A DNA stretch of 64,000 bases from Hydrogenophaga sp. IBVHS2 (GCF_002127215.1 NZ_NFUT01000002.1:496001-560000); one strand, 5' to 3'. Positions 34,007 through 44,479 are shown, counted from the stretch's first letter. The notes: generated by a model not told the origin, from the sequence alone. Translations and numbers: made by a program.

Positions 34007-34624
34007 ATGAGCGCAATGGACATCCAAGGTCTGGGCATGGTGCCCATGGTCATCGAGCAGTCGGGCCGCGGTGAACGCGCCTACGACATCTACTCCCGCC
34101 TGCTGCGCGAGCGGGTGATCTTCCTGGTGGGGCCGGTCAATGACCAGTCGGCCAACCTGGTGGTGGCCCAGCTGCTGTTCCTGGAGAGCGAGAACCCCGA
34201 CAAGGACATCTCGTTCTACATCAACTCCCCGGGCGGTTCGGTGAGCGCCGGCATGGCGATCTTCGACACCATGAATTTCATCAAGCCCGACGTGTCGACC
34301 CTGTGCATCGGCATGGCCGCCAGCATGGGCGCCTTCCTGCTGGCCGCCGGCGCCAAGGGCAAGCGGTTTGCGCTGCCCAACTCCAAGGTCATGATCCACC
34401 AGCCGCTGGGCGGCACCCAGGGTCAGGCCACCGAGATCGAGATCCACGCGCGCGAGATCCTCAAGACCCGCGAGCAGCTCAACCGCATCCTGGCCGAGCG
34501 CACCGGCCAGCCGCTGGAGAAGATCGAACGCGACACCGAGCGCGACTACTACCTGTCGGCGGCCGAATCGGCCGAATATGGCCTGATCGACAAGGTCATC
34601 GACAAGCGACCCACGGCTGCCTGA
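34007..34624 (+). CDS. clpP: ATP-dependent Clp protease proteolytic subunit
   Basis: A 205-residue serine peptidase with the ClpP triad Ser106 (GMAASMGAF), His131 (MIHQPLGG) and Asp180 (ERDYYLSA). It forms the barrel that degrades proteins unfolded by ClpX or ClpA. The start at 34007 ([10 protein letters not shown]) has ACGGAG 6-11 nt upstream. Followed by clpX after a hairpin-containing gap of 116 nt. Confidence 0.97.
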   Translation: MSAMDIQGLGMVPMVIEQSGRGERAYDIYSRLLRERVIFLVGPVNDQSANLVVAQLLFLESENPDKDISFYINSPGGSVSAGMAIFDTMNFIKPDVSTLCIGMAASMGAFLLAAGAKGKRFALPNSKVMIHQPLGGTQGQATEIEIHAREILKTREQLNRILAERTGQPLEKIERDTERDYYLSAAESAEYGLIDKVIDKRPTAA

Positions 34625-34645
34625 CCCCTTCCGGGGGTATCCATA

Positions 34646-34683
34646 CCGGCAGAAAGGGGGTGCATTGCGCCCTTTTCTGCCGG
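34646..34683 (+). promoter_or_regulatory. Long hairpin between clpP and clpX
   Basis: CCGGCAGAAAGG (from 34646) pairs with the CCTTTTCTGCCGG side ending at 34683, giving about 13 bp with one G-U pair and a loop of roughly 9 nt. No T-run follows in the forward direction, so it is more likely an attenuator, processing site or mRNA-stabilising element than a full terminator. Confidence 0.55.
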
Positions 34684-34740
34684 ATTCGGCGGCCAGGTCA
34701 TTGAACTATCATTGACATCACGATTCCGGAACACGACTTC

Positions 34741-36006
34741 ATGGCCGACAAAAAAGCCGCCTCCAGCGAAAAAGCCCTGTATTGCTCCTTCTGCGGCAAG
34801 AGCCAGCACGAGGTCAAGAAGCTCATCGCCGGGCCTTCGGTCTTCATCTGCGACGAATGCATCGACCTGTGCAACGACATCATCCGGGACGAACTGCCCG
34901 GCGTGGAGTCGGTCAAGGCCTCGGGTGACGAACTGCCCACTCCGGCCCAGCTCAAGGCCAACCTGGACAACTACGTCATCGGTCAGGACGCCGCCAAGCG
35001 CGCACTCGCCGTGGCGGTCTACAACCACTACAAGCGCCTGCGCCACAAGCAGACCGCCCGCAAGGACGATGTGGAGCTGGCCAAGAGCAACATCCTGCTG
35101 ATCGGCCCCACCGGGTCGGGCAAGACCCTGCTGGCCCAGACCATGGCCCGCATGCTCAACGTGCCGTTCGTGATGGCCGACGCCACCACCCTCACCGAAG
35201 CCGGCTACGTGGGCGAGGACGTCGAGAACATCGTCGCCAAGCTGCTGCAGAGCTGCAACTACGACGTGGAGCGTGCGCAGCAGGGCATCGTCTACATCGA
35301 CGAGATCGACAAGATCACCCGCAAGTCCGACAACCCCTCCATCACCCGCGACGTGTCGGGCGAGGGCGTGCAGCAGGCCCTGCTCAAGCTGGTCGAGGGC
35401 ACCATGGCCAGCGTGCCGCCGCAGGGTGGCCGCAAGCACCCCAACCAGGATTTCCTGCAGGTCGACACCACCAACATCCTGTTCATCTGCGGCGGTGCGT
35501 TCGCCGGGCTGGAAAAGATCATCGAGAACCGCACCGAGGCTTCCGGCATCGGCTTCGGCGCCACGGTCAAGAGCAAGCAGCAGCGTTCCATCACCGAGGC
35601 CTTCCAGGAAATCGAGCCGGAAGACCTGATCAAGTTCGGCCTCATTCCCGAGCTGGTCGGGCGCGTGCCGGTGATCGCCGCGCTGGCCGAGCTGAGCGAG
35701 GACGCGCTGGTGCAGATCCTGACCGAGCCCAAGAACGCGGTGGTCAAGCAGTTCGCCCGCCTGCTTTCCATGGAAGGCGCCGACCTGGAAGTGCGTCCGG
35801 CTGCGCTCAAGGCCATTGCCCGCAAGGCGCTGGCCCGCAAGACCGGCGCCCGCGGACTGCGCTCCATCCTCGAGAACGCGCTGATCGACACCATGTTCGA
35901 ACTGCCGGGCATGAGCAACGTCGAGAAGGTGGTGGTGGACGAGTCCACCATCGAAGAGAACAAGCCCCCCCTGCTGGTCTACCGGGAGGCCGCCAAGCAG
36001 GCCTGA
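34741..36006 (+). CDS. clpX: ClpX unfoldase, ATP-binding subunit of ClpXP
   Basis: A 421-residue AAA+ protein. The N-terminal zinc-binding domain has Cys15/Cys18 ([12 protein letters not shown]) and Cys37/Cys40 (ICDECIDLC). The AAA+ core has Walker A GPTGSGKT, Walker [11 protein letters not shown], the pore-loop region and [13 protein letters not shown]. It unfolds tagged substrates and feeds ClpP. lon follows 89 nt downstream. Confidence 0.97.
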   Translation: MADKKAASSEKALYCSFCGKSQHEVKKLIAGPSVFICDECIDLCNDIIRDELPGVESVKASGDELPTPAQLKANLDNYVIGQDAAKRALAVAVYNHYKRLRHKQTARKDDVELAKSNILLIGPTGSGKTLLAQTMARMLNVPFVMADATTLTEAGYVGEDVENIVAKLLQSCNYDVERAQQGIVYIDEIDKITRKSDNPSITRDVSGEGVQQALLKLVEGTMASVPPQGGRKHPNQDFLQVDTTNILFICGGAFAGLEKIIENRTEASGIGFGATVKSKQQRSITEAFQEIEPEDLIKFGLIPELVGRVPVIAALAELSEDALVQILTEPKNAVVKQFARLLSMEGADLEVRPAALKAIARKALARKTGARGLRSILENALIDTMFELPGMSNVEKVVVDESTIEENKPPLLVYREAAKQA

Positions 36007-36095
36007 GGCCTGCGGCCCCCGTTTGGACAACCCTTTCGCCGGCGCGGTTGATGCTGCGCCCGCCAGCCCCATCTGGCCCTTTTGTCGAGGTTGAA

Positions 36096-38528
<2,433 letters not shown>

Positions 38529-38555
38529 GGCCAGCCCCGGAAAATCAGGCAGCCC

Positions 38556-38585
38556 TTGAGGCGGGCCGATTTTCTGGGCTATAAT
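38556..38585 (+). promoter_or_regulatory. Sigma-70-type promoter of the tRNA-Gly gene
   Basis: TTGAGG (38556-38561) and a perfect TATAAT (38580-38585) are separated by 18 bp, 38 bp before the tRNA-Gly 5' end. A consensus -10 box is rare in this GC-rich window, and its position fits a stable-RNA promoter. Confidence 0.75.
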
Positions 38586-38623
38586 CATGGTCTTCGGCAA
38601 GATCGAAAGTGAACGCCGGACAT

Positions 38624-38699
38624 GCGGGAATAGCTCAGTTGGTAGAGCGCAACCTTGCCAAGGTTGAGGTCGCGAGTTCGAACCTCGTTTCCCGCTCCA
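38624..38699 (+). tRNA. tRNA-Gly (anticodon GCC)
   Basis: A 76-nt tRNA with acceptor GCGGGAA/TTCCCGC, D-arm TAGCTCAGTTGGTAGAGC, anticodon stem CAACC/GGTTG with loop TTGCCAA (anticodon GCC), T-arm with GTTCGAA, and encoded CCA. Confidence 0.97.
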
Positions 38700-38709
38700 G
38701 ACATCCACA

Positions 38710-38738
38710 AAAAAAGGGAAGCGCTGCTTCCCTTTTTT
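38710..38738. terminator. Bidirectional hairpin terminator between tRNA-Gly and tRNA-Cys
   Basis: A perfect 13-bp inverted repeat, AAAAAAGGGAAGC with GCTTCCCTTTTTT, around a GCT loop. It gives a T-run in both directions. It lies between two co-oriented tRNAs, so it would separate their transcripts or allow only partial read-through. Confidence 0.75.
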
Positions 38739-38752
38739 GCAGCAGGCTACAC

Positions 38753-38826
38753 GGCGCGATAGCAAAGCGGTTATGCAACGGATTGCAAATCCGTCTAGTC
38801 CGGTTCGACTCCGGATCGCGCCTCCA
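38753..38826 (+). tRNA. tRNA-Cys (anticodon GCA)
   Basis: A 74-nt tRNA with acceptor GGCGCGA/TCGCGCC, D-arm TAGCAAAGCGGTTATGCA, anticodon stem ACGGA/TCCGT with loop TTGCAAA (anticodon GCA), T-arm with GTTCGACTC, and encoded CCA. Confidence 0.96.
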
Positions 38827-38852
38827 GACCCCGGCCCCAAGGCCCTTCGATG

Positions 38853-38876
38853 AACCCGCCTCCGGCGGGTTTTTTC
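38853..38876 (+). terminator. Intrinsic terminator after tRNA-Cys
   Basis: A perfect 8-bp stem AACCCGCC (38853-38860) with GGCGGGTT (38864-38871), a TCC loop and TTTTT, between tRNA-Cys and the convergent pstS-like gene. Confidence 0.88.
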
Positions 38877-38889
38877 TTGGCCGCGCCGG

Positions 38890-39978
38890 TCAGCGTGCGG
38901 CTGTCGGGTCGGCCAGGCCGATCACCGGCACCAGCACGCCATCGCGGGTCCGGAAGCCGGTCAGCAGGCTCACGATGCGGGCCTGCGTGGCCACCGGCAG
39001 CGGCGCGAAGCCGGTGCCCGCCACGGCCTTGTCGCCCAGCAGGAAAGAGCGGTAGAAAAAGTTCAGCGTGCGGGATGCCCGTTCCACCGACGTGGGCCGG
39101 CTGGGCACCAGCACATAGGTCGCGGTGACGATGGGCCAGGCACCTGCGCCCGGGGTGTCCAGCAGGGGCGTGGGGGTCAGGCCGTTCTTGAACAGCCCGC
39201 CGGCCACGATGGCCGCGCGGAAGGCCGGCAGATCGGGCTGCACGAATTCGCCCCGCGGGTTGCGAAGGCTCACCGCGGTGAGGCGGTCGCGCAGGGTGTA
39301 GTCGCTGGAGGCGTAGCCGATGGCGCCTGGCGTGGCCCTGACCGCCGCCACCAGTTTGCTCGAGCCGTCGGCGCCGATGGTGCTGCCCGGCCAGCGTGCC
39401 CGACCGCCATCGGGCTCGATGGCCGCTGCCTGTTCGGGGGCGGCCTGCCGCAGGTACTGCACGAACACCGTGGTGGTGCCCGAGCCGTCGCTGCGCACCA
39501 CCCGCTGAATGGGCAGCGCGGGCAGATCGAGCTCCGGGTTGAGGGCGCGGATGGCGCTGTCGTTCCAGCGGGTGATGCTGCCGGCCCAGATGCGGGCCAG
39601 GGTGGCGGCATCGAGCCGGAGTTCCCCGCTGGCCACCCCGGGCAGGTTCACGAAGGGCACGATGCCGCCCACCAGGGTGGGGAACTGGAACAGGCCGCGT
39701 TTCTCCAGCTCGGCGGCGGACAGCGGCACATCGCTCGCCCCGAAATCCACCGTGCCTTCGGACACCGCCTTCACGCCGGCCGACGAGCCGGCTGGCAGGT
39801 ACTTCACGGCCTGCTGGCTCAGGCGGGTGTGGTCCTCGGCCCATTGCAGATAGACCTTGGCGGGGAAGGTGGCGCCGGTGCCGGTGATGGGCGTCTCTGC
39901 CTGAGCGAACGGCGCAAGCGCGGCGCAGGCAGACCACAGGACAAGGCGCCGCAGCGCACGGGGCATGGAGACACGCAT
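38890..39978 (-). CDS. pstS: Phosphate-binding periplasmic protein (PstS type)
   Basis: A 362-residue protein with a signal peptide ending near FAQA-ET and the PstS pattern: ITGTGATFPAKVYLQWA, YLPAGSSAGVKAVSEGTVDFGASDVPLS, RIWAGSITRWND and VVRSDGSGTTTVFVQYL, which line the phosphate pocket. It starts 11 nt after the stop of the metallophosphoesterase gene, so both share a transcript led by PHO-box repeats. No pstC, pstA or pstB follows, so this is an extra or stand-alone PstS. The ATG at 39966 is a possible alternative start. Confidence 0.85.
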   Translation of the reverse strand: MRVSMPRALRRLVLWSACAALAPFAQAETPITGTGATFPAKVYLQWAEDHTRLSQQAVKYLPAGSSAGVKAVSEGTVDFGASDVPLSAAELEKRGLFQFPTLVGGIVPFVNLPGVASGELRLDAATLARIWAGSITRWNDSAIRALNPELDLPALPIQRVVRSDGSGTTTVFVQYLRQAAPEQAAAIEPDGGRARWPGSTIGADGSSKLVAAVRATPGAIGYASSDYTLRDRLTAVSLRNPRGEFVQPDLPAFRAAIVAGGLFKNGLTPTPLLDTPGAGAWPIVTATYVLVPSRPTSVERASRTLNFFYRSFLLGDKAVAGTGFAPLPVATQARIVSLLTGFRTRDGVLVPVIGLADPTAAR

Positions 39979-39988
39979 GGGCGGGGGG

Positions 39989-40819
39989 TCAGGCTGCGGG
40001 AGCGAGTTGTTCGGGTTCGGGCGCGGTCGACGGTTGGGCGGCGCCGTGGGTCTGGGCCCAGTGCACGATCTCCAGCCGGCCGTCCATGTGTTCGACCAGC
40101 GCGGTGAGGCTTTCGACCCAGTCGCCATCGTTGCAGTACAGCGTGCCGTCGATCATGCGCATTTCGGCCCGGTGGATGTGGCCGCACACCACGCCGTCCA
40201 GACCCCGGCGACGGGCCTCGGCCGCCACGGCGGCCTCGAACTGGGTGACGTAGTTCAGCGCTGTCTTGACCTTGAGCTTGAGGTACTGCGAGAGCGACCA
40301 GTAGGGCATGCCCAGGCGGGCACGCCAGTGGTTGAGATGGCGGTTCAGCCGCAGGGCCAGTTCGTAGAGGTTGTCGCCCAGGTAGGCGAGCCAGCGCGCG
40401 CACTGGATCACGCCGTCGAAGTGGTCGCCGTGCACCACCCACAGGCGCTTGCCTTCGGCGGTGGTGTGCACCGCCTCCTGCTCGACCACCACGCCGCCGA
40501 AGTGGTGGCCCACGAAGTGGCGGGCGAATTCGTCGTGGTTGCCCGGCACGAACACCACGCGACAGCCCTTGCGGGCGCGCTTGAGGATCTTCTGGATCAC
40601 ATCGTTGTGGGTCTGCGGCCAGAACCAGCGGCGGCGCAGCTGCCAGCCGTCGATGATGTCGCCCACCAGGTACAGGTACTCGCTCTGGTGCGAGCGCAGG
40701 AAGGCCAGCAGGGCCTGCGCCTGACAACCCGGCGTGCCCAGATGCAGGTCGGAGATGAACACCGCCCGGTACTGGCTGCCGGGGCGCGGCATGTCGTCAT
40801 CCAGGTAGGGTTTGAACAT
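39989..40819 (-). CDS. Metallophosphoesterase, PlcP / UDP-2,3-diacylglucosamine-diphosphatase type
   Basis: A 276-residue calcineurin-type phosphoesterase of the LpxH superfamily (COG2908-like). The metal ligands are in order: ISDLHLG, GDIIDGW, PGNHDE, VVHGDHFD and GHIHRAE. LpxH itself is usually shorter (about 240 residues) and constitutive. Here the gene is co-transcribed with pstS, led by four 11-bp-spaced PHO-like units, and faces ugd with a GT4 gene close by. This matches PlcP, the phospholipase C-like enzyme of Sinorhizobium and marine bacteria that removes phospholipid headgroups under phosphate starvation. The PlcP role is inferred from context; LpxH-like activity is the alternative. 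Confidence 0.8.
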   Translation of the reverse strand: MFKPYLDDDMPRPGSQYRAVFISDLHLGTPGCQAQALLAFLRSHQSEYLYLVGDIIDGWQLRRRWFWPQTHNDVIQKILKRARKGCRVVFVPGNHDEFARHFVGHHFGGVVVEQEAVHTTAEGKRLWVVHGDHFDGVIQCARWLAYLGDNLYELALRLNRHLNHWRARLGMPYWSLSQYLKLKVKTALNYVTQFEAAVAAEARRRGLDGVVCGHIHRAEMRMIDGTLYCNDGDWVESLTALVEHMDGRLEIVHWAQTHGAAQPSTAPEPEQLAPAA

Positions 40820-40878
40820 GGGTATCCCGGTGGGTGGTCAGGCGGGGCTGTGCATGCGGGGAATGCTGCCCGGGCGCC

Positions 40879-40918
40879 GTGACGCCTCGGTGGCACTCAC
40901 ATGAAGGCGGCATGACAC
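40879..40918 (-). promoter_or_regulatory. PHO-box array directing the metallophosphoesterase-pstS operon
   Basis: Reading the minus strand, four 7-mers start at exactly 11-bp intervals: GTGTCAT (40918-40912), CCTTCAT (40907-40901), GTGCCAC (40896-40890) and GCGTCAC (40885-40879). The PhoB site of enterobacteria is CTGTCAT repeats with 4-bp spacers, that is an 11-bp period. The array ends 60 bp before the start codon at 40819, leaving room for a -10 box and leader. Confidence 0.65.
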
Positions 40919-40931
40919 GCCGCGCGGGGCG

Positions 40932-40971
40932 GATTCATCGCGCTGTCATGCCCCCGCCAAGTCCTTGTCAC
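40932..40971 (+). promoter_or_regulatory. PHO-box array directing ugd
   Basis: On the plus strand, four 7-mers at 11-bp intervals: GATTCAT (40932), CTGTCAT (40943), CCGCCAA (40954) and TTGTCAC (40965). The second is a perfect PhoB half-site. The array ends 42 bp before the ugd ATG at 41013 and sits back to back with the opposite array at 40879-40918. Confidence 0.68.
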
Positions 40972-41012
40972 ACCCCGCCGGAACCATGGCACCCACAATG
41001 CCGGAGGTGCAC

Positions 41013-42473
41013 ATGAAGATCGCTGTGGTGGGAGCTGGTTATGTGGGCCTGGTCACTGCGACCTGCCTGGCCGAACTGGGCAACGAGGTGGTCTGTGTCG
41101 ACCGCGATCATGGCCGTGTCACGGTGCTGCAGGCCGGCGGTGTGCCGATCTACGAGCCCGGGCTGGACGATCTGCTGCGGCGCAACCTGGACGCCGGCCG
41201 GCTGCGCTTCTCCACCCAGATGGCCCCTGCGGTCCGGGCGGCCGAACTGATTTTCATCGCGGTGGGCACGCCACCGCAGGAGGACGGTTCGGCCGATCTG
41301 CAGCATGTGCTGGCGGTGGCCGACCAGATCGGTCGCCACATCGATGGCTTCAAGGTGGTGATCAACAAGTCGACCGTGCCGGTGGGCACGGCCGACCGGG
41401 TGGCCCGGGTGCTGCGCGAGCGGCTGGCCGAGCGGGGCTGCGCCGACCTGCCTTTTGCGGTGGTGTCGAACCCCGAGTTCCTGAAGGAAGGAGCGGCCAT
41501 CGACGACTTCATGCGGCCGGACCGGATCGTGGTGGGCCTGCCGCCCGGCGATGAAGGTCAGCAGGCCCGCCTGCTGCTGACCCGCCTGTATGCCCCGTTC
41601 AACCGCCACCACGAGCGCACGCTGTGGATGGACACCGCCAGCGCCGAGCTCACCAAGTACGCCGCCAACGCCATGCTGGCCACGCGCATCTCGTTCATGA
41701 ACGAGATCGCCGGTCTGGCCGATGCGCTGGGGGCGGATGTGGATGCGGTGCGGCGCGGCATCGGTTCGGACAGCCGCATCGGCCACAGCTTTCTGTACGC
41801 GGGCACCGGCTACGGTGGCAGCTGCTTTCCCAAGGACACACGGGCCCTGGTGCATGCCGCGGGTCTGCACGGCCTGCCCATGCGGGTGGTGGAAGCCACC
41901 GAGGCCGTCAACCGCCAGCAGAAGGACCTGCTGGCCCGCCGTGTGATCGAGCGGCTGGGCCCCGATCTGCACGGGCGGCGCATCGGCGTCTGGGGACTGG
42001 CCTTCAAGCCCAACACCGACGACATGCGGGATGCGCCCAGCCGGGCTGTCGTGGCCGCGCTGCTGGCACGCGGTGCCGAGCTGCGGGCCCACGATCCGGT
42101 GGCCATGGCCGAAGCGCGCCGTGCCCTGGTGGCCGACCGCCAGGCCACCGGCCATGTGGCGGCCTTTCATGCGCCGGTCGATGGTGGCGCCGACCGGGTG
42201 CCGGGCAGCGTGGCGCTGGTGGACTCGCCCCTGGCGGCGGTGGCCGATGTCGATGCCCTGCTGGTGCTCACCGAGTGGAAGTGCTTCCAGAACCCGGACT
42301 GGTCCCGCGTGCTGTCGGCCATGCGCCAGCCGCTGGTGTTCGACGGCCGCAACCTGTACGAGCCGGGCCTGATGGACGAACTGGGCATCGAATACCACGG
42401 CATCGGCCGGCGCGGGCGCGTGCGGCTGATGGATGCCGCACCGGCGGCCGATCGCCGGGTCCTGCCGGCCTGA
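41013..42473 (+). CDS. ugd: UDP-glucose 6-dehydrogenase
   Basis: A 486-residue enzyme that oxidises UDP-glucose to UDP-glucuronate with two NAD+. It has the NAD-binding start [25 protein letters not shown], the central [21 protein letters not shown] block, the catalytic Cys in [12 protein letters not shown] (about Cys271) and [21 protein letters not shown] lies just before the ATG at 41013. Slightly longer than the usual 430-470 residues through extra loops near residues 385-410. The PHO-box array upstream suggests that UDP-glucuronate is made here for glycolipid synthesis under phosphate limitation. Confidence 0.93.
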   Translation: MKIAVVGAGYVGLVTATCLAELGNEVVCVDRDHGRVTVLQAGGVPIYEPGLDDLLRRNLDAGRLRFSTQMAPAVRAAELIFIAVGTPPQEDGSADLQHVLAVADQIGRHIDGFKVVINKSTVPVGTADRVARVLRERLAERGCADLPFAVVSNPEFLKEGAAIDDFMRPDRIVVGLPPGDEGQQARLLLTRLYAPFNRHHERTLWMDTASAELTKYAANAMLATRISFMNEIAGLADALGADVDAVRRGIGSDSRIGHSFLYAGTGYGGSCFPKDTRALVHAAGLHGLPMRVVEATEAVNRQQKDLLARRVIERLGPDLHGRRIGVWGLAFKPNTDDMRDAPSRAVVAALLARGAELRAHDPVAMAEARRALVADRQATGHVAAFHAPVDGGADRVPGSVALVDSPLAAVADVDALLVLTEWKCFQNPDWSRVLSAMRQPLVFDGRNLYEPGLMDELGIEYHGIGRRGRVRLMDAAPAADRRVLPA

Positions 42474-42485
42474 CGGGCCTGCGAC

Positions 42486-43712
42486 TCACACCGCCGGCCA
42501 ACGGGGTGTGCCCTGGGCGACCAGGGCCTGCCACAGGTCCTCCACCTGGCCCGTCACTGCATCCCAGCCGATGCCCAGGGTGGTGTGGCGCGCCTGCTGC
42601 CGCAGCGACGCCGCCAGACCTGGCTCCCGCACCAGCCGGACCGCCTGATCGAGGAAGGCCGCATCGTCCCCCCGGGCCACGCTCAGGCCGTTGTCGCCGT
42701 GGTGGATCAGCTCGGCCGCCGCTGCATAGGCAAAGGCCAGCACCGCCAGCCCGCTGGCCAGGGCCTCGGGCGTGACGTTGCCGTAGGTCTCGGTCACGCT
42801 GGGAAAGACGAACAGATCGGCGCTGGCGTAGTGGATGGCCAGGTCGTCGCCATGGCGCGCTCCGGCCATGATGGCCTGCGGGCAGGCCTGGGCCAGCAGC
42901 TCGCGGGCCGGCCCGTCGCCCACCACGACCAGACGCAGATCGGGTCGGGCCATGCGCATGGCGGTCCAGCAGCGGATGAACAGTTCGGGGTTCTTCTCGC
43001 GTGCCAGCCGGCCCACCCACAGCAGCACCGGCTGGTCGTCGGCCACCCCCCAGGACGCCCGCAGCGCCGGGCTGCGCCGTGCCGGGTCGAAGCGAGTGGT
43101 GTCGATGCCCCGGCCCACCCGCAGCAGGCGCTCGAAGCCCAGGGCCGCCAGTTCGGCCTGCAGGTCGGCCGAGGGCACCATGGTGCAGTCGGCCAGGTTG
43201 TGGAAGCGGCGCAGGTAGGCGGCCATCGGCTTGCGCAGCCAGCCCATGCCGTAGTGCTGCGTGTAGGCATGGAAGTTGGTGCGGAAGTCGGTGCTGACCG
43301 GCAGCCGCAGCTTGCGGGCCGCCTGCACCGCCGACCAGCCCAGCGGGCCTTCCGTGGCCACATGCACCAGATCGGGCCGCTGGCGGCTCCAGTCCTGCAC
43401 CAGGGCCCGCTTCATGGGCAGACCCATGCGCAGCTGCGGGTACCGCGGCACCGGCAGGCTGCGCACCAGCAGCTCGGGCCGTGCCAGCGGGCCCGCTGCA
43501 TCGCGGGGCCCGTCGTGGGCCGGCTGGCGGGGTCGCACCAGCCGGATCTGGTGGTTGCGCGCCTGCAGCCGCTGCACCAGCTGCTGCAGCGTGAGCGCCA
43601 CCCCGTTGACCTCCGGTGGATAGGTCTCGGTCACCACCGCCACCCGCAGGCTGGGCCGGGCCACCGGCAGGTGTTCGATCAGCAGGTCGTCCGGTGCGGT
43701 GGGCATGTTCAT
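42486..43712 (-). CDS. GT4 family glycosyltransferase, candidate glycolipid synthase (Agt-like)
   Basis: A 408-residue GT-B enzyme. The N-terminal half starts LRVAVVTETYPPEVNGVALTLQQL and has STDFRTNFHAYTQHYG, typical of the GT4 group that includes bacterial mannosyl- and glucosyl-diacylglycerol synthases. The C-terminal half has LLWVGRLAREKNPELFI and the donor motif SVTETYGNVTPEALASG (E-x7-E). It is convergent with ugd, 12 nt apart, and has PHO-box units at its start. With the PlcP-like enzyme it would glycosylate the freed diacylglycerol. If the PHO array drives it, transcription may begin very near 43712, so a start at 43706 or slightly later is possible. Confidence 0.82.
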   Translation of the reverse strand: MNMPTAPDDLLIEHLPVARPSLRVAVVTETYPPEVNGVALTLQQLVQRLQARNHQIRLVRPRQPAHDGPRDAAGPLARPELLVRSLPVPRYPQLRMGLPMKRALVQDWSRQRPDLVHVATEGPLGWSAVQAARKLRLPVSTDFRTNFHAYTQHYGMGWLRKPMAAYLRRFHNLADCTMVPSADLQAELAALGFERLLRVGRGIDTTRFDPARRSPALRASWGVADDQPVLLWVGRLAREKNPELFIRCWTAMRMARPDLRLVVVGDGPARELLAQACPQAIMAGARHGDDLAIHYASADLFVFPSVTETYGNVTPEALASGLAVLAFAYAAAAELIHHGDNGLSVARGDDAAFLDQAVRLVREPGLAASLRQQARHTTLGIGWDAVTGQVEDLWQALVAQGTPRWPAV

Positions 43713-43723
43713 GCGGGCATGTT

Positions 43724-43752
43724 GCGTCAGCGCCGTAACAACGGCATGACAG
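43724..43752 (-). promoter_or_regulatory. PHO-box array directing the glycosyltransferase gene
   Basis: On the minus strand, three 7-mers at 11-bp intervals: CTGTCAT (43752-43746), TTGTTAC (43741-43735) and CTGACGC (43730-43724). The first is a perfect PhoB half-site. A fourth in phase (TGCCCGC) is poor. The array ends 11 bp before the annotated start. Confidence 0.6.
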
Positions 43753-43762
43753 GACACCGCCG

Positions 43763-43802
43763 CTGTCACGGCAGATGCACCGCTCCGTCAACGTGCTGAC
43801 AC
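43763..43802 (+). promoter_or_regulatory. PHO-box array directing the Mpo1-like gene
   Basis: On the plus strand, four 7-mers at 11-bp intervals: CTGTCAC (43763), GATGCAC (43774), CCGTCAA (43785) and CTGACAC (43796). It covers the ATG at 43775, which argues that the real start of the downstream gene is the GTG at 43853. Confidence 0.63.
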
Positions 43803-43852
43803 GCCGGGTGGCCAGCATCCGTCGCACCCTTGTTGCATGGAGTGCACCGACC

Positions 43853-44455
43853 GTGAAGCCCTTCTTTCAGGAACTCGCCGACCAGCGCTGGGACGACCAC
43901 CGCTACTACCACCACAGCCGCATCAACCAGAGCCTGCACCTGCTCAGCGCCATCAGCTTTCTGGTGGCCTACGGCCTGCTGCTGGTGAACCCGGCCTGGG
44001 CCGCGCTGCTGGCCTGGACCGTGTCCATGGTCAGCCGCCAGGCCGGACATTTCTTTTTCGAGCCGCGCGGCTTCGACGAGATCAACCAGGTCACCCACGC
44101 GTACAAGGAAGCCGTCAAGGTGGGCTACAACCTGCGCCGCAAGGTGGCGCTGATGCTGGCCTGGGCCGGCACACCGCTGCTGCTGTGGATTCAGCCCGGC
44201 CTGTGGGGGGTGTTCGAGCCGCACGCCGACATCGCCGGCTTCCTGCACCAGCTCGGCTGGCTGTGGCTGTGGCTGGGCGTGGGTGGCCTGGTGCTGCGGG
44301 TGCTGCAGCTGTGGGCCACGCAGAACCTGCGCACCGGGCTGGTGTGGGCCTGCAAGATCGTCACCGACCCGTTCCACGACATCCGGCTGTACTGGCGGGC
44401 GCCGCTGCACCTGCTGCGCGGCGAGTGGCTGGAGCCTGGGGCCCGGCGCGCCTGA
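43853..44455 (+). CDS. Mpo1-like (DUF962) membrane protein
   Basis: A 200-residue protein with four to five membrane helices. Near the N-terminus DDHRYYHHSRINQSLHLL and later SRQAGHFFFEPRG match the conserved His-containing segments of Mpo1/DUF962 (HH-x4-N-x3-H and GH-x-x-FE), which in yeast Mpo1 bind Fe2+ for alpha-oxidation of 2-hydroxy fatty acids. Residues about 85-200 are further helices. The GTG at 43853 is chosen because GGAG lies about 10 nt upstream and the PHO array occupies the ATG at 43775. PHO control and neighbours point to a lipid role; the reaction is inferred. Confidence 0.7.
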   Translation: MKPFFQELADQRWDDHRYYHHSRINQSLHLLSAISFLVAYGLLLVNPAWAALLAWTVSMVSRQAGHFFFEPRGFDEINQVTHAYKEAVKVGYNLRRKVALMLAWAGTPLLLWIQPGLWGVFEPHADIAGFLHQLGWLWLWLGVGGLVLRVLQLWATQNLRTGLVWACKIVTDPFHDIRLYWRAPLHLLRGEWLEPGARRA

Positions 44456-44479
44456 GCCGATCCAGGCGATCCCGGCGGC

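Noticed and set aside
43775-43852. ATG start at 43775 for the Mpo1-like gene
   Set aside because: It lies inside the PHO-box array and the extra residues show no likeness. The GTG at 43853 has a ribosome-binding site.
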